DNA from: Plantactinospora soyae
GTDB taxonomy: Bacteria; Actinomycetota; Actinomycetes; Mycobacteriales; Micromonosporaceae
Direction: 5' to 3'
Assembly: GCF_014874095.1 (NCBI RefSeq)
Contig: NZ_JADBEB010000001.1
Coordinates: 6,510,001-6,574,000 of the forward strand
DNA: 64,000 nucleotides
Shown: piece by piece, positions 25,911 to 34,067 of the stretch
Numbering within the stretch: the stretch's first letter is position 1
Layout: each line of letters begins with the position of its first letter
Translations under genes and position numbers: made by a program
Notes under the pieces: model-generated
What the model saw: the letters and a program-made list of their open reading frames with translations, nothing else
What the model was told of the DNA's origin: nothing
Database searches by the model: none

Positions 25911-26430
25911 GATTCCCCCTTGCCGGCATTGCCGCGCCGTGCGGCACCACGTGCGGTGGTGTCTCCAACGCCGCGCGCAACCGGGCCAGTCCCCGGGACG
26001 CGCGGCTCTTGACCGAGCCGACGGAGCAGCCCAACGTCTCGGCGACCTCCGCCTCCGGCAGGTCGGCCACGTAACGCAGCACGATCACCGCCCTGGTACG
26101 CGGCGCCAGCGTCCGCATCGCCTGGTGCAGCGCGTGCCGCTCGGCGACCCCGTCCGCCAGGTCCCGTACCGGCCGATCCGGCAGTACGGCGGTGACCACC
26201 TCGCGGGCGCGGTACCGGCGCCACACGCTGATGTGCTGATTGACCATCACCCGGCGCAGGTAGGCCATCGGCTCGTCGACCCGCCGCCATCGGCGCATCA
26301 CCTTCACCAGGGCGGCCTGCACGAGGTCCTCCGCCTCGTCCGCCGACCCGGTCAGGTGGTACGCCATCCGCAACAGGTCCGGGTAGCGCGCGTCGACGAA
26401 CTCCCGGAATCCGTCGTCGTCCGATGCCAT
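25900..26430 (-). CDS. ECF sigma factor, SigE family (TIGR02983-like)
   Basis: The 176-residue protein has region 2 (FREFVDARYPDLLRMAYHLTG and EAEDLVQAALVKVMRRW) and region 4 (MRTLAPRTRAVIVLRYVADL, then EVAETLGCSVGSVKSRASRG). It should recruit RNA polymerase to stress-type promoters. The overlap with the downstream membrane gene means both are made together. The 142-bp upstream gap to the PLP aminotransferase contains nothing recognised. Confidence 0.92.
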   Translation of the reverse strand: MASDDDGFREFVDARYPDLLRMAYHLTGSADEAEDLVQAALVKVMRRWRRVDEPMAYLRRVMVNQHISVWRRYRAREVVTAVLPDRPVRDLADGVAERHALHQAMRTLAPRTRAVIVLRYVADLPEAEVAETLGCSVGSVKSRASRGLARLRAALETPPHVVPHGAAMPARGNHGA

Positions 26431-26572
26431 CTGTTCTCCGCTTCCGTCGACTACCCATCAGGACCCGGGCCAGGGGGCGAAGGTTGACCGGTGGCGACGA
26501 ATTTCTTCCCGGCCGATCAACCGGTACGGCTGGTCGAGCCGGACGGCGCGGAGGTCAGCCCGGGCGGCGAGG

Positions 26573-27772
26573 TCAGTCGGGCGGCGTGCCGGACCCGGAC
26601 CGCAGCCCGGCGGCCTGGTACGCCTCGCCGAGCCGGCGCACCCCGGCGGCCAGCGTCTCCGGATCGAACAGTGAGAAGGACAGCCGCAGGTGCTGGTGCC
26701 CGGTCTCGGCCACGAAGAACTGCCGTCCGGGCAGGTAGGAGACTCCGGCCGCCGCCGCGTAGGGCAGCAGTTCGGTGCCGCCCCTCGGCGCGGGAAGCCG
26801 TAGCCAGAGGAACCATCCGCCGCCCGGTACGGTGAACTCGGCCTGCGGCAGGTCCCGACGTACGGCGGTGACCAGCTCGTCGCGCTGTCGACGGTACCGG
26901 GACCGGATCGCCTCGACGTGTCGCCGGTACGAGCCGGCTGCCGCGAACTCGGCCAGCGTCAGCGCGTTGGCGTGGTTGACCCCGCCGCCGCTGTGCACAT
27001 AACCCCGGGCCGCGAGCGCGTCGACGACCGGCGCGGCGGCGTTCAGCCAGCCGAGCCGGAGTCCGGGCGCGACGCTCTTGGCGAACGATCCGATCCGGAC
27101 CACGCTGCCGATCTCGGCGCTGCCGAACAGCGAGGCCGGCGCCGGCGCCGGGTACGCGAGCTCCCGGTAGGTGTCGTCCTCCACCAGCGTCATTCCGGTC
27201 CGTTGGGCCGCCGTGACCAGCGCGGACCGGCGTTCGGCCGGCAGCGACCGCCCGGTCGGGTTGTTGAACGTCGGCACCAGGTAGAGCATCGGCACCCGCC
27301 GTCCCTGCCGGCCGATGGCCCGGACCAGTTCGGCGGTGGCGGCCGGATCGATGCCGTCCGAGTCGACCGGGGCCGGCACGATGTCGACCCGATGGTCCGC
27401 GATGACCCGCAGGGCGAGGTGGTAGGTCGGCGAGTCGACCAGGACGACGTCCCCCGGTCGGCAGAGGATGGACGCGATCAGGTCGAGCGCGTGCGACGCG
27501 CCCGCGGTGACGAACGTCTGGGTGGGATCGGGTGCGGCGGTGTCCACCTCGCCGAGCCGCCCGCACAACCACTCGATCAACGGCCCCGGCCCGGTCGGAT
27601 GGCCGTAGGTCAGCGCCGATGCGCCGTACCGGCGGAGCGCGGCCCCGGTCGCCTCGCCCCAGGCGTCGACGGGCAACGAGGCCGGATGTGGATGCCCCCA
27701 GCCGAGGTCGATCGTGCCATCGCCGGTCCGGAACTGCACAGTGGGCAGTGTCGTCGGGCCCGGTGCCGTCAT
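26573..27772 (-). CDS. PLP-dependent aminotransferase (class I/II, MocR-type without DNA-binding domain)
   Basis: ATG 27772 gives 399 residues. The aminotransferase fold is clear: TFVTAGASHALDLIASIL, VPTFNNPTGRSLPAERR, the acidic EDDTYRELAYP and the Schiff-base lysine in IGSFAKSVAPGLRLGW. The C terminus ends HLRLSFSLFDPETLAAGVRR. It belongs to the 2-aminoadipate/valine-pyruvate-like group that is related to MocR regulators but has no winged helix here. The amino-acid substrate is unknown. No operon partner is evident. Confidence 0.87.
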   Translation of the reverse strand: MTAPGPTTLPTVQFRTGDGTIDLGWGHPHPASLPVDAWGEATGAALRRYGASALTYGHPTGPGPLIEWLCGRLGEVDTAAPDPTQTFVTAGASHALDLIASILCRPGDVVLVDSPTYHLALRVIADHRVDIVPAPVDSDGIDPAATAELVRAIGRQGRRVPMLYLVPTFNNPTGRSLPAERRSALVTAAQRTGMTLVEDDTYRELAYPAPAPASLFGSAEIGSVVRIGSFAKSVAPGLRLGWLNAAAPVVDALAARGYVHSGGGVNHANALTLAEFAAAGSYRRHVEAIRSRYRRQRDELVTAVRRDLPQAEFTVPGGGWFLWLRLPAPRGGTELLPYAAAAGVSYLPGRQFFVAETGHQHLRLSFSLFDPETLAAGVRRLGEAYQAAGLRSGSGTPPD

Positions 27773-27964
27773 CCGACCACCATAGCCAGACGTCGGTGGA
27801 CGGAGCCGGTCCGCCGAACCCCGACGGTCGGCGAGGACACGTGAGTGAACGGGGCGCTCACCGGTGCTCCCGCGAGCCGGAGGACGCCGCACCGCGTGCG
27901 GCGTGATAAACACTGCGTTACGATTTCGTTCCTGTCCGCCTATTCGAGGGAGCGCCTTCGCGAG

Positions 27965-29347
27965 ATGGCCGCGGTGACAGCAGTCCGGCGCGTGCCGGGT
28001 TCGGCCTGGCCGAGCCCGGCGGTACGCCTCCTCCGGCTGCTCGCCCGGCTGGCCCTGCTCGGCGGCGGTGCGCTCGTCGGATACGTCGTGCTCACCATGC
28101 TGGACGGCCCGGCGTTCGCGGACGGCCGCAGTGGTCCGGAGAGCCGGCCGGGACTGCTCGGCTCGCTGGCCGGAGCAGAGTCACCGCTGCCGCGCAGCCC
28201 CCTGGGCGATCACACTCCGTCCGGTGCGAAGGCGCCGCCGGTACGGGACCGGCTGGCCGCCCGCCCCGAGCGAACGTCGACCCGCCCCGAGCGAACGTCG
28301 ACCCGCCCCGAGCGAACGTCGACCCGCCCCGAGCGAACGTCGAACGGACCGGACCGGACGGCACGGGGCCGGACCACTCCGGATCGGACCGCTCCGAGCC
28401 GGGTCGAGCCGATCCGGACCGCTGCGCGCGGGGCCGACCGGACCCGGAGCGTTCCGAGCCCCGTCGACCAGGTCCGGTCCATCGCGGATCAGCACGTTCG
28501 GGACCGGAAGACTCCTGTCCGGACGGTGCCGGCCCGGGGCGGACCGGATCGGGTCGTTCCCCTCCGGGCGGCCGCCGTTCGGGCACTACCGGACCAGCGC
28601 ACGTCCGCCCGGGACCCGGCGACGCCGGAACGGTTGCTGGACGTGGTTCCGGCGGTCGTGGGCCAGCTGCCGACGGCCCGGGGTGTGGCTCCGGCGCTCG
28701 TGGAGCGGGCGCCCGTCGCCGCGGCGGCGTTGCCGGACCTGGCCGGGGCGCTGCCCGAGGCGCTGCCGGCCGCGGTCGAGGCGCTGCCGGCCGCGGCCGG
28801 GGCAGTGCCCGAGATCATCGGTCGGGTGCCGCCGCTGGCGGGTGCGGTACCCGGCGTGGTCGAGACCGTCCCGGCGGTGATGAACGTCGTGCCCGAGCGC
28901 AGGAGCGGCGGTGCGGTGTTCCCGTCGACGGCGCGGACGGCGCAGCCCGTACATCCGCTCCCGCTGACCGATCCGGCGCCGTCCCAGCCCCCACTGCCAG
29001 GGTCGGATCTGGCGGCGACGGCCGTACCGGCCCTGACTCCCGCGTCCGGCCCGACGGGCTCACCGGCACCGGAGGGCGATCGGATCTTCGAGACCGGAGC
29101 GGCGAGGGCCACGAGCCGAAGTGCCGCCCGGGTCGCCGACCCCACTCCGCCGTTCGGGCCCAGTCCGCCGTACGGCACCGGGCCGGCGGGTCAGCAGGCG
29201 ACCCCGGTGCTCGTGCACAGCGGCCAGTCGATCACCATTCCGGCCGCGGTCGCCTGGCAGTCCCCTTCTCGGTTCCACCCGACGTTCTCCTCCGGGGACG
29301 TCCTCCGCGCCGGCCGTTGGCCCGGCGTGCCGGCTCTGCCCGGCTGA
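27965..29347 (+). CDS. Membrane-anchored low-complexity protein with heptad repeats
   Basis: ATG 27965 gives 460 residues; upstream in-frame codons from 27845 lie in an unlikely extension. A basic N terminus and one helix (LLARLALLGGGALVGYVVLT) suggest a signal anchor. The outer part is rich in Arg, Pro, Thr and Ala. It contains four tandem RPERTST-type heptads encoded by a near-perfect 21-bp repeat, then PDRTAPSR-like motifs, then degenerate ALPAAVEALPAAAGAVPEI repeats. No catalytic domain is seen. A wall-spanning or surface function is the best guess. Confidence 0.65.
   Translation: MAAVTAVRRVPGSAWPSPAVRLLRLLARLALLGGGALVGYVVLTMLDGPAFADGRSGPESRPGLLGSLAGAESPLPRSPLGDHTPSGAKAPPVRDRLAARPERTSTRPERTSTRPERTSTRPERTSNGPDRTARGRTTPDRTAPSRVEPIRTAARGADRTRSVPSPVDQVRSIADQHVRDRKTPVRTVPARGGPDRVVPLRAAAVRALPDQRTSARDPATPERLLDVVPAVVGQLPTARGVAPALVERAPVAAAALPDLAGALPEALPAAVEALPAAAGAVPEIIGRVPPLAGAVPGVVETVPAVMNVVPERRSGGAVFPSTARTAQPVHPLPLTDPAPSQPPLPGSDLAATAVPALTPASGPTGSPAPEGDRIFETGAARATSRSAARVADPTPPFGPSPPYGTGPAGQQATPVLVHSGQSITIPAAVAWQSPSRFHPTFSSGDVLRAGRWPGVPALPG
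28261..28344. repeat. 21-bp tandem repeat, four copies
   Basis: The unit begins CCGCCCCGAGCGAACGTCGA followed by C, and starts at 28261, 28282, 28303 and 28324; the fourth copy differs only at its last base. It encodes consecutive RPERTST heptads in the surface-type protein. High identity between units points to recent slippage and possible length variation among strains. Confidence 0.9.
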
Positions 29348-29588
29348 CCCCACTCCGTCGGCCTGTTCTCCAGGCCATTCTCGGCTCCCGTCGGGTCCGT
29401 TCCCTGCCTGGGCGGCCGACGGAAGCCTCCCGTCGGTCCATTCCACCGTCGCCGTGCTCGCCGAGACACGGCGCCCGGGTGGCTGACGGTGCCGTACTCA
29501 ATCGTGCTCGTGATCGGATTCGGTCGGGTACTTCCGGCCGGACGCCGAGGTTGTCGTTGAGTTGTGTACCCGAGATCGGAGTGACTTC

Positions 29589-30194
29589 GTGATCCGCATT
29601 GTGATCGTGGAGGAGATGGGTTTGTTACGGGGGGCCCTGCGCGCGGTGCTGTCGAGTGAGGACGACCTGGACGTGGTGGCCGACCTTCACGAGTCCGGCG
29701 AACTCGTGGCGGTCGCCCGGGCGCGGCGACCCGATGTCGTCGTCGTCGACCTGGAACTACCGGGCGTCGACATGCTCGCCGTGGTCGCCCAGCTTGCCGA
29801 GGTGGCACCCCGTAGTGCGGTACTGGCGCTGAGCACGCAGCTCACGCCGGAGGCCCTGCAACGGGCCATCAGAGCCGGGGCGCGGGGATTCGTGGACAAG
29901 AACCTGCCGCCGGCGGAACTGGCCCGGCTCGTCCGCGCGGTGGCGGTCGGGGAGCGGGTGTTCGACCCGACGGCCGCCGTCGCCGCGCTCAACCCGCCGG
30001 ACAGTCCGTTGACCGGCCGTGAACTGGAGGTGTTGCGGATCGTCGCCGAGGGCCTTCCGCTGAAGGAGATCGCCCGGCGGCTCTTCCTGGCGCACGGCAC
30101 CGTGCGGAACCACCTGTCGGTGATCATGCGCAAGACCGGAACGCGTAACCGGTTGGAGGCGGTGCGGCAGGCCCAACGTGCCGGTTGGCTCTGA
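29589..30194 (+). CDS. LuxR-family response regulator
   Basis: GTG 29589 gives 201 residues. The receiver domain has an acidic pair read as EE (IVIVEEMGLL), a phospho-acceptor Asp in VVVVDLELPG, the switch Ser/Thr in LALSTQ and the lysine in GFVDKNLP. The C-terminal LuxR domain reads LTGRELEVLRIVAEGLPLKE and LAHGTVRNHLSVIMRKTGTR. No histidine kinase gene is adjacent. The size matches RamR-type orphan regulators, and a SapB-like cluster lies about 8 kb downstream; a regulatory link is inference only. Confidence 0.88.
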   Translation: MIRIVIVEEMGLLRGALRAVLSSEDDLDVVADLHESGELVAVARARRPDVVVVDLELPGVDMLAVVAQLAEVAPRSAVLALSTQLTPEALQRAIRAGARGFVDKNLPPAELARLVRAVAVGERVFDPTAAVAALNPPDSPLTGRELEVLRIVAEGLPLKEIARRLFLAHGTVRNHLSVIMRKTGTRNRLEAVRQAQRAGWL

Positions 30195-30296
30195 GTGACT
30201 GCCAATCATTGACAGTGCCAACCGTTCGTTCGGCTCCCAGATGGCCGAACCCACCCCTCGGCACCCCGTTCGACCAGGGGTCGGAGCCCCGCTCGC

Positions 30297-30331
30297 GGTG
30301 CCGTCGGCGCGTTAGCCGCGCCGACGGCACC
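30297..30331. terminator. Perfect 15-bp inverted repeat between the two LuxR genes
   Basis: GGTGCCGTCGGCGCG at 30297-30311 and its exact complement at 30317-30331 enclose a five-base loop TTAGC. It lies 103 bp after the first regulator's stop and 86 bp before the second's start. No T-run follows. It probably separates the two transcription units. Confidence 0.6.
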
Positions 30332-30416
30332 GGCCGCTTCAACGGGCGTACTCGGCGGGTTCGTGTTTGAATGTTCACGCGGGGTGATCTAGCGATGACG
30401 TGTAGCAGGGGGGAAC

Positions 30417-31016
30417 GTGATTCGGACGCTGCTCGCTCTGAACGGCGCTCTCATCCGTGGCGCTCTGGCCTTCGTGCTGACCACTCAGGAGGACATCGAG
30501 GTCGTGGCGGAGGTCGAACGGGCCGAGGACATCGGTACGGCGTTGCGGACGCAGCGGCCCGACGTGGCCGTTGCCGACGCCAAGCTCTTCGGGGCCGGCG
30601 TGCTCTCCGCCGGGGACGCGCCCTCGGGCCCGCCCCCGGTGCTCGTGCTGGTGGACCCGCGTCGTCCGAAGGCGCTCGGTGACGCGTTGCGGGCCCGGTG
30701 CCAGCGGCTCGGCTTTCTGGGCAGCGACGTCGCACCGGAGCGGGTGGTCGAGGCCGTACGCCGGCTCGCCCACGGCGGCTCCGTAGTGGACGCCGACCTG
30801 GTGGTCGCGGCGCTCAACCGCGACAACCCGTTGACCGTACGGGAGGTGGATGTGCTGGAGATCGCCGCCGAGGGATGGCCGGTGGTGGACATCGCCAGCA
30901 AGCTCTCGCTGTCGCCCGGAACCGTGCGGAACCACCTCTGCCGGATCGCGGGCAAGACCGGTGCCCGGACCCGGATCGAGGCGGTCCGGATCGCCCGCGA
31001 GCGCGGCTGGATCTGA
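30417..31016 (+). CDS. LuxR-family regulator with degenerate receiver
   Basis: GTG 30417, preceded by CAGGGGGGAA, gives 199 residues. The C-terminal helix-turn-helix is normal (LTVREVDVLEIAAEGWPVVD, LSPGTVRNHLCRIAGKTGAR). The receiver lost key residues: the acidic pair is replaced (TLLALNGALI) and the region of the conserved lysine reads FLGSDVAPE. An Asp remains in VAVADAKLF. It is probably not controlled by phosphorylation, like the atypical regulators known from streptomycete development. It resembles its upstream neighbour and may be a diverged duplicate. Confidence 0.85.
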   Translation: MIRTLLALNGALIRGALAFVLTTQEDIEVVAEVERAEDIGTALRTQRPDVAVADAKLFGAGVLSAGDAPSGPPPVLVLVDPRRPKALGDALRARCQRLGFLGSDVAPERVVEAVRRLAHGGSVVDADLVVAALNRDNPLTVREVDVLEIAAEGWPVVDIASKLSLSPGTVRNHLCRIAGKTGARTRIEAVRIARERGWI

Positions 31017-31161
31017 CCGGTCCGGCCGTGGACCCTTCTCGCGGCCCCGCTGGTCGCTGTTCCGGACCGATCGCCGGGCGGCCGGCGGGCGAGGTCCGAC
31101 CATCGGGTCGGACACCGTGTCTGGGGAACTGCCGCCTGGTCCGCGACCTAGACTTCCTGGC

Positions 31162-31794
31162 ATGCCATCGGTAACCCGGCGTCGTGCCCCGAACCCTGAT
31201 CATCGCGCCTCGGTCGAGGCCCAGGTGCTGGCCGCGACCGAGCGGCTCCTGGTCGAGGGGGCGAGTTTCACCGACCTCGGGGTGCAGCGGATCGCCGCCG
31301 AGGCCGGCGTGGCCCGGTCGACCTTCTACACCCACTTCAAGGACAAGTCCGAACTGCTCATCCGGCTGGCCGGCACGATGCGGACGGCGGGCTTCGACAT
31401 CGCGAGCGCCTGGGAGCCGGTCACCGGGCCCGGTGCCCTGACGGAGGCCTTCGGACAGGTCGTCGGGATCTACCGGCAGTACGCCGCCGTGCTCGCGGCG
31501 GTCAACGAGGTCGCCGCCTACGACGCCGCCGTACGGGAATTCTGGCGGAACGGGCTCAACCGGTTCATCGAGAACACGGCCCGGGTACTGACCGCCGAGC
31601 AGCGCTCCGGTCGCGCTCCGGCCGACGTGAACGTCGTACATGCCAGTCGGGTGATCGTGATCGGCGGCGATGTCGCCATCGCGGACCACGTCGCGACGTT
31701 TCCCGACGACACCAGCGGCGACGCGGCGTTCGCCCGTGAACTGGCGGCGATCTGGTGGCACGGGGTGTACCGGCGGGACCTTCCGACCGGTTGA
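31162..31794 (+). CDS. TetR-family transcriptional regulator
   Basis: ATG 31162 gives 210 residues. The N-terminal helix-turn-helix covers LAATERLLVEGASFTDLGVQ and RIAAEAGVARSTFYTHFKDK; the rest is an unassigned ligand-binding domain. Its target and ligand are unknown. It is transcribed toward the convergent carbamoyltransferase gene and has no close partner on its own strand. No clear palindromic operator was seen just upstream. Confidence 0.88.
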   Translation: MPSVTRRRAPNPDHRASVEAQVLAATERLLVEGASFTDLGVQRIAAEAGVARSTFYTHFKDKSELLIRLAGTMRTAGFDIASAWEPVTGPGALTEAFGQVVGIYRQYAAVLAAVNEVAAYDAAVREFWRNGLNRFIENTARVLTAEQRSGRAPADVNVVHASRVIVIGGDVAIADHVATFPDDTSGDAAFARELAAIWWHGVYRRDLPTG

Positions 31795-31834
31795 CCGCGC
31801 GGGCGCTGCCAGCTCACCGGCGAACGCCGGGGGT

Positions 31835-33316
31835 TCAGAGCACGGGCACACCCGTCCGGGCACTGAACCGGGCGGCGTCGTCCCGGTCGTTGACCAGTGG
31901 CTCACCCTTGAGGTTGAGGCTGGTGTTGAGCAGCATCGGACAGCCGGTACGCCGTTCGTACTCCCGGAGCAGGTCGTACAGGCCCGGGTGCTGGGCGCGG
32001 GTCACCGTCTGGACCCGACTCGTTTCGTCCACGTGCACGATGCCGGGGAACGAACGGGGATCCCGGCACCGGGCGGTGAACTGCATGTAGGGCGACGCGC
32101 CGACCGGCATGTCGAAGTACCGGGCAGCGACCTCCTGGCGGACCACCGGAGCGAACGGCCGGAACGGTTCCCGCCCCTTCACCCGGTTGACCCGGTCCCG
32201 GCTGTCCGGGCCGCGCGGGTCGGCCAGCAGCGACCGGTTGCCCAGCGCGCGGGGACCGAACTCGGCCCGTCCCCGGGCCACCCCGACCACCCTGCCGGCC
32301 GCCAGCGCCTCGGCCAGGCCCGCGACCGGGTAGTCACCCCGGATTCGGGTGCCCAGGTACGGCCCGGTCCAGTTGAGCTGACGACCGAGTACGGCCGCGG
32401 CCGCCCCGAGGCTCGACCCGGCGTCCCCGGGGTTCGGCAGCAGGGTGATCCGGTCGAAGCCGCTGCGCCGGGCGAGCAGCTCGTTGGCGACACAGTTCAG
32501 GCCCAGCCCGCCCATCACGGTCAGGGTCGAGGTGTCGCCGACCCGGGTGCGCAGCCAGCGCGCCGCCGCGAGCAGCACCTCCTCCGTCACCACCTGGATG
32601 CTGGCCGCCAGGTCGGCGAGGTCGGCGTGGGGCTGCCAGTCGCCGATGCCCCGATGGACGTTGCGGCGGAGCCGGAAGGTGGGCGGGGTGAACTCGATCA
32701 GTTCGCTCCTGATCTGGTCGACGTACCGGGGGCGGCCGAGTGCGGCCAGCCCCATCAGGATGTACTCCTCCTCGTTGGGGGTGAAGCCGCACCGCCGGGT
32801 GAACGCGCTGTAGAGCAGCCCGAGACTGTGCGGATAGCGGCAGCGGTCGAAGACCCGGTAGCGGCCGTCCCGGAACTCGCCGAGCGTCAACGTCTCGAAC
32901 TCGCCGATCGCGTCGGCGGTGAGGACGGCGGTGGTCCGCTCGCCGCTGGTGAAGTGGCCGGCTGCGGCGTGCGAGTGGTGGTGGCCGACGTACCGGATCG
33001 GTACGCCCCGCAACTCGGGCAGGTCGAGCCGGGCCAGGTAGCGCCGGGGCAGGTCGTCGATCGCCGTCGCGTGCCGGTACTGCCCGGCCCGGAGGTGCCG
33101 GAGTTTCTTGCGCAGCGGGTGCTCGTACCAGGCGATCAGGTCCGGCCGGCCCCAGGAGAGCGCCTCGGCGAGCAGGCCGCCGCTGAGTTCGGGATCGTTC
33201 TTCCGTCGCGAGTACCGTTCCGCGTGCCCGGCGAAGAGGATCTCGTCACCCCGTACGACGCACGCGGACGCGTCGTGCGACAGCGCGCTGAGTCCGAGAA
33301 CATGCCTGGCCACCAT
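31835..33316 (-). CDS. Carbamoyltransferase (NodU/CmcH family)
   Basis: ATG 33316 gives 493 residues; the frame is open upstream but reads into the divergent GtrA gene. The N terminus MVARHVLGLSALSHDASACV and the conserved GHHHSHAAAGHF (near residue 108), YPHSLGLLYSAFTRRCGFT and MGGLGLNCVAN mark the actin-like YrdC/TsaD-type fold. The C-terminal lobe has FGPRALGNRSLLADPRG, PFAPVVRQEV and MLLNTSLNLKGEPLVN. Such enzymes carbamoylate sugars or antibiotics from carbamoyl phosphate. No acceptor pathway lies beside it; the nearby GtrA protein hints at an envelope sugar. Confidence 0.88.
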   Translation of the reverse strand: MVARHVLGLSALSHDASACVVRGDEILFAGHAERYSRRKNDPELSGGLLAEALSWGRPDLIAWYEHPLRKKLRHLRAGQYRHATAIDDLPRRYLARLDLPELRGVPIRYVGHHHSHAAAGHFTSGERTTAVLTADAIGEFETLTLGEFRDGRYRVFDRCRYPHSLGLLYSAFTRRCGFTPNEEEYILMGLAALGRPRYVDQIRSELIEFTPPTFRLRRNVHRGIGDWQPHADLADLAASIQVVTEEVLLAAARWLRTRVGDTSTLTVMGGLGLNCVANELLARRSGFDRITLLPNPGDAGSSLGAAAAVLGRQLNWTGPYLGTRIRGDYPVAGLAEALAAGRVVGVARGRAEFGPRALGNRSLLADPRGPDSRDRVNRVKGREPFRPFAPVVRQEVAARYFDMPVGASPYMQFTARCRDPRSFPGIVHVDETSRVQTVTRAQHPGLYDLLREYERRTGCPMLLNTSLNLKGEPLVNDRDDAARFSARTGVPVL

Positions 33317-33427
33317 CGAGGACACTCTATCTATTCGCCGTCCGGGCGGGGCAACCGGCGGGCCATTTTCTTCGGCTCCGACCTGCGGAAATGTGCTCTG
33401 TCGCCGCCGTGATCTAGGCTGGCTGGA

Positions 33428-34000
33428 ATGTGGCTCACCGGTTTGTTGCGCAAACACCATGAAGCGGCGAAGTTCCTCGTGGTGGGCGGTGTCTGTTTTG
33501 TGGCGACAACCGGTGTCAACTACACGCTCAAGTTGACCGTCCTGCACCAGAAGCCGGTCACCGCGCTCGCTGTGGCCACGATCGTCAGCACGGTCCTGTC
33601 GTACGTGCTCAACCGCGAGTGGTCGTTCCGGACCCGGGGCGGTCGGGAACGACATCACGAGGCGGCCCTGTTCTTCTCGGTCAGCGCGGTCGGCATCGTG
33701 CTCAACCTCATTCCGCTCTACGCCTCCCGGTACGTGTTCCTGCTCCGGGTCCCCGACGTGAGCCGGCCGGTGCAGGAGGTCGCCGACTTCGTCAGCGGCA
33801 TCATCGTCGGCACATTGATCGCGATGTGTTTCCGGCTCTGGGCGTTCAAGCGGTTCGTCTTCCCCCAGCCGGAGGCGCGCCCGCGCAGTCGCGGGCGACG
33901 GGCGGGGGCGGGACCGCGCAGCCGGGTGGTGCAGCACGAGTCCGTGCCCGCGCCGTCCCTGACCGCCAGGCCGGCGACCCGGACGGATCCGCGCGAGTGA
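33428..34000 (+). CDS. GtrA-like membrane protein
   Basis: The 190-residue protein has four membrane helices in the GtrA pattern: AAKFLVVGGVCFVATTGVNY, a second helix after LHQKPVTALAVATIV, ALFFSVSAVGIVLNLIPLYA and SGIIVGTLIAMCFRLWAFKRFVF. GtrA proteins help move undecaprenyl-linked sugars or take part in wall polysaccharide synthesis. The basic, arginine-rich C-terminal 45 residues are an extension. It is divergent from the carbamoyltransferase gene, with 111 bp between starts. Confidence 0.87.
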   Translation: MWLTGLLRKHHEAAKFLVVGGVCFVATTGVNYTLKLTVLHQKPVTALAVATIVSTVLSYVLNREWSFRTRGGRERHHEAALFFSVSAVGIVLNLIPLYASRYVFLLRVPDVSRPVQEVADFVSGIIVGTLIAMCFRLWAFKRFVFPQPEARPRSRGRRAGAGPRSRVVQHESVPAPSLTARPATRTDPRE

Positions 34001-34067
34001 CGGGGCGCGAATCGCGGCGTTGCCGGGCGCACTGGTTCACCTCCACCCGTCGCCGGTCCGGCGGGGG

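Noticed and set aside
26573-27772. HpnO-type aminotransferase for the hopanoid pathway
   Set aside because: It is 9 kb from the operon and belongs to the MocR-related fold group, not the ornithine-aminotransferase-like HpnO group.
28261-28344. Possible CRISPR-like array
   Set aside because: The 21-bp units are directly adjacent with no spacers and encode an in-frame heptad repeat; no cas genes are present.
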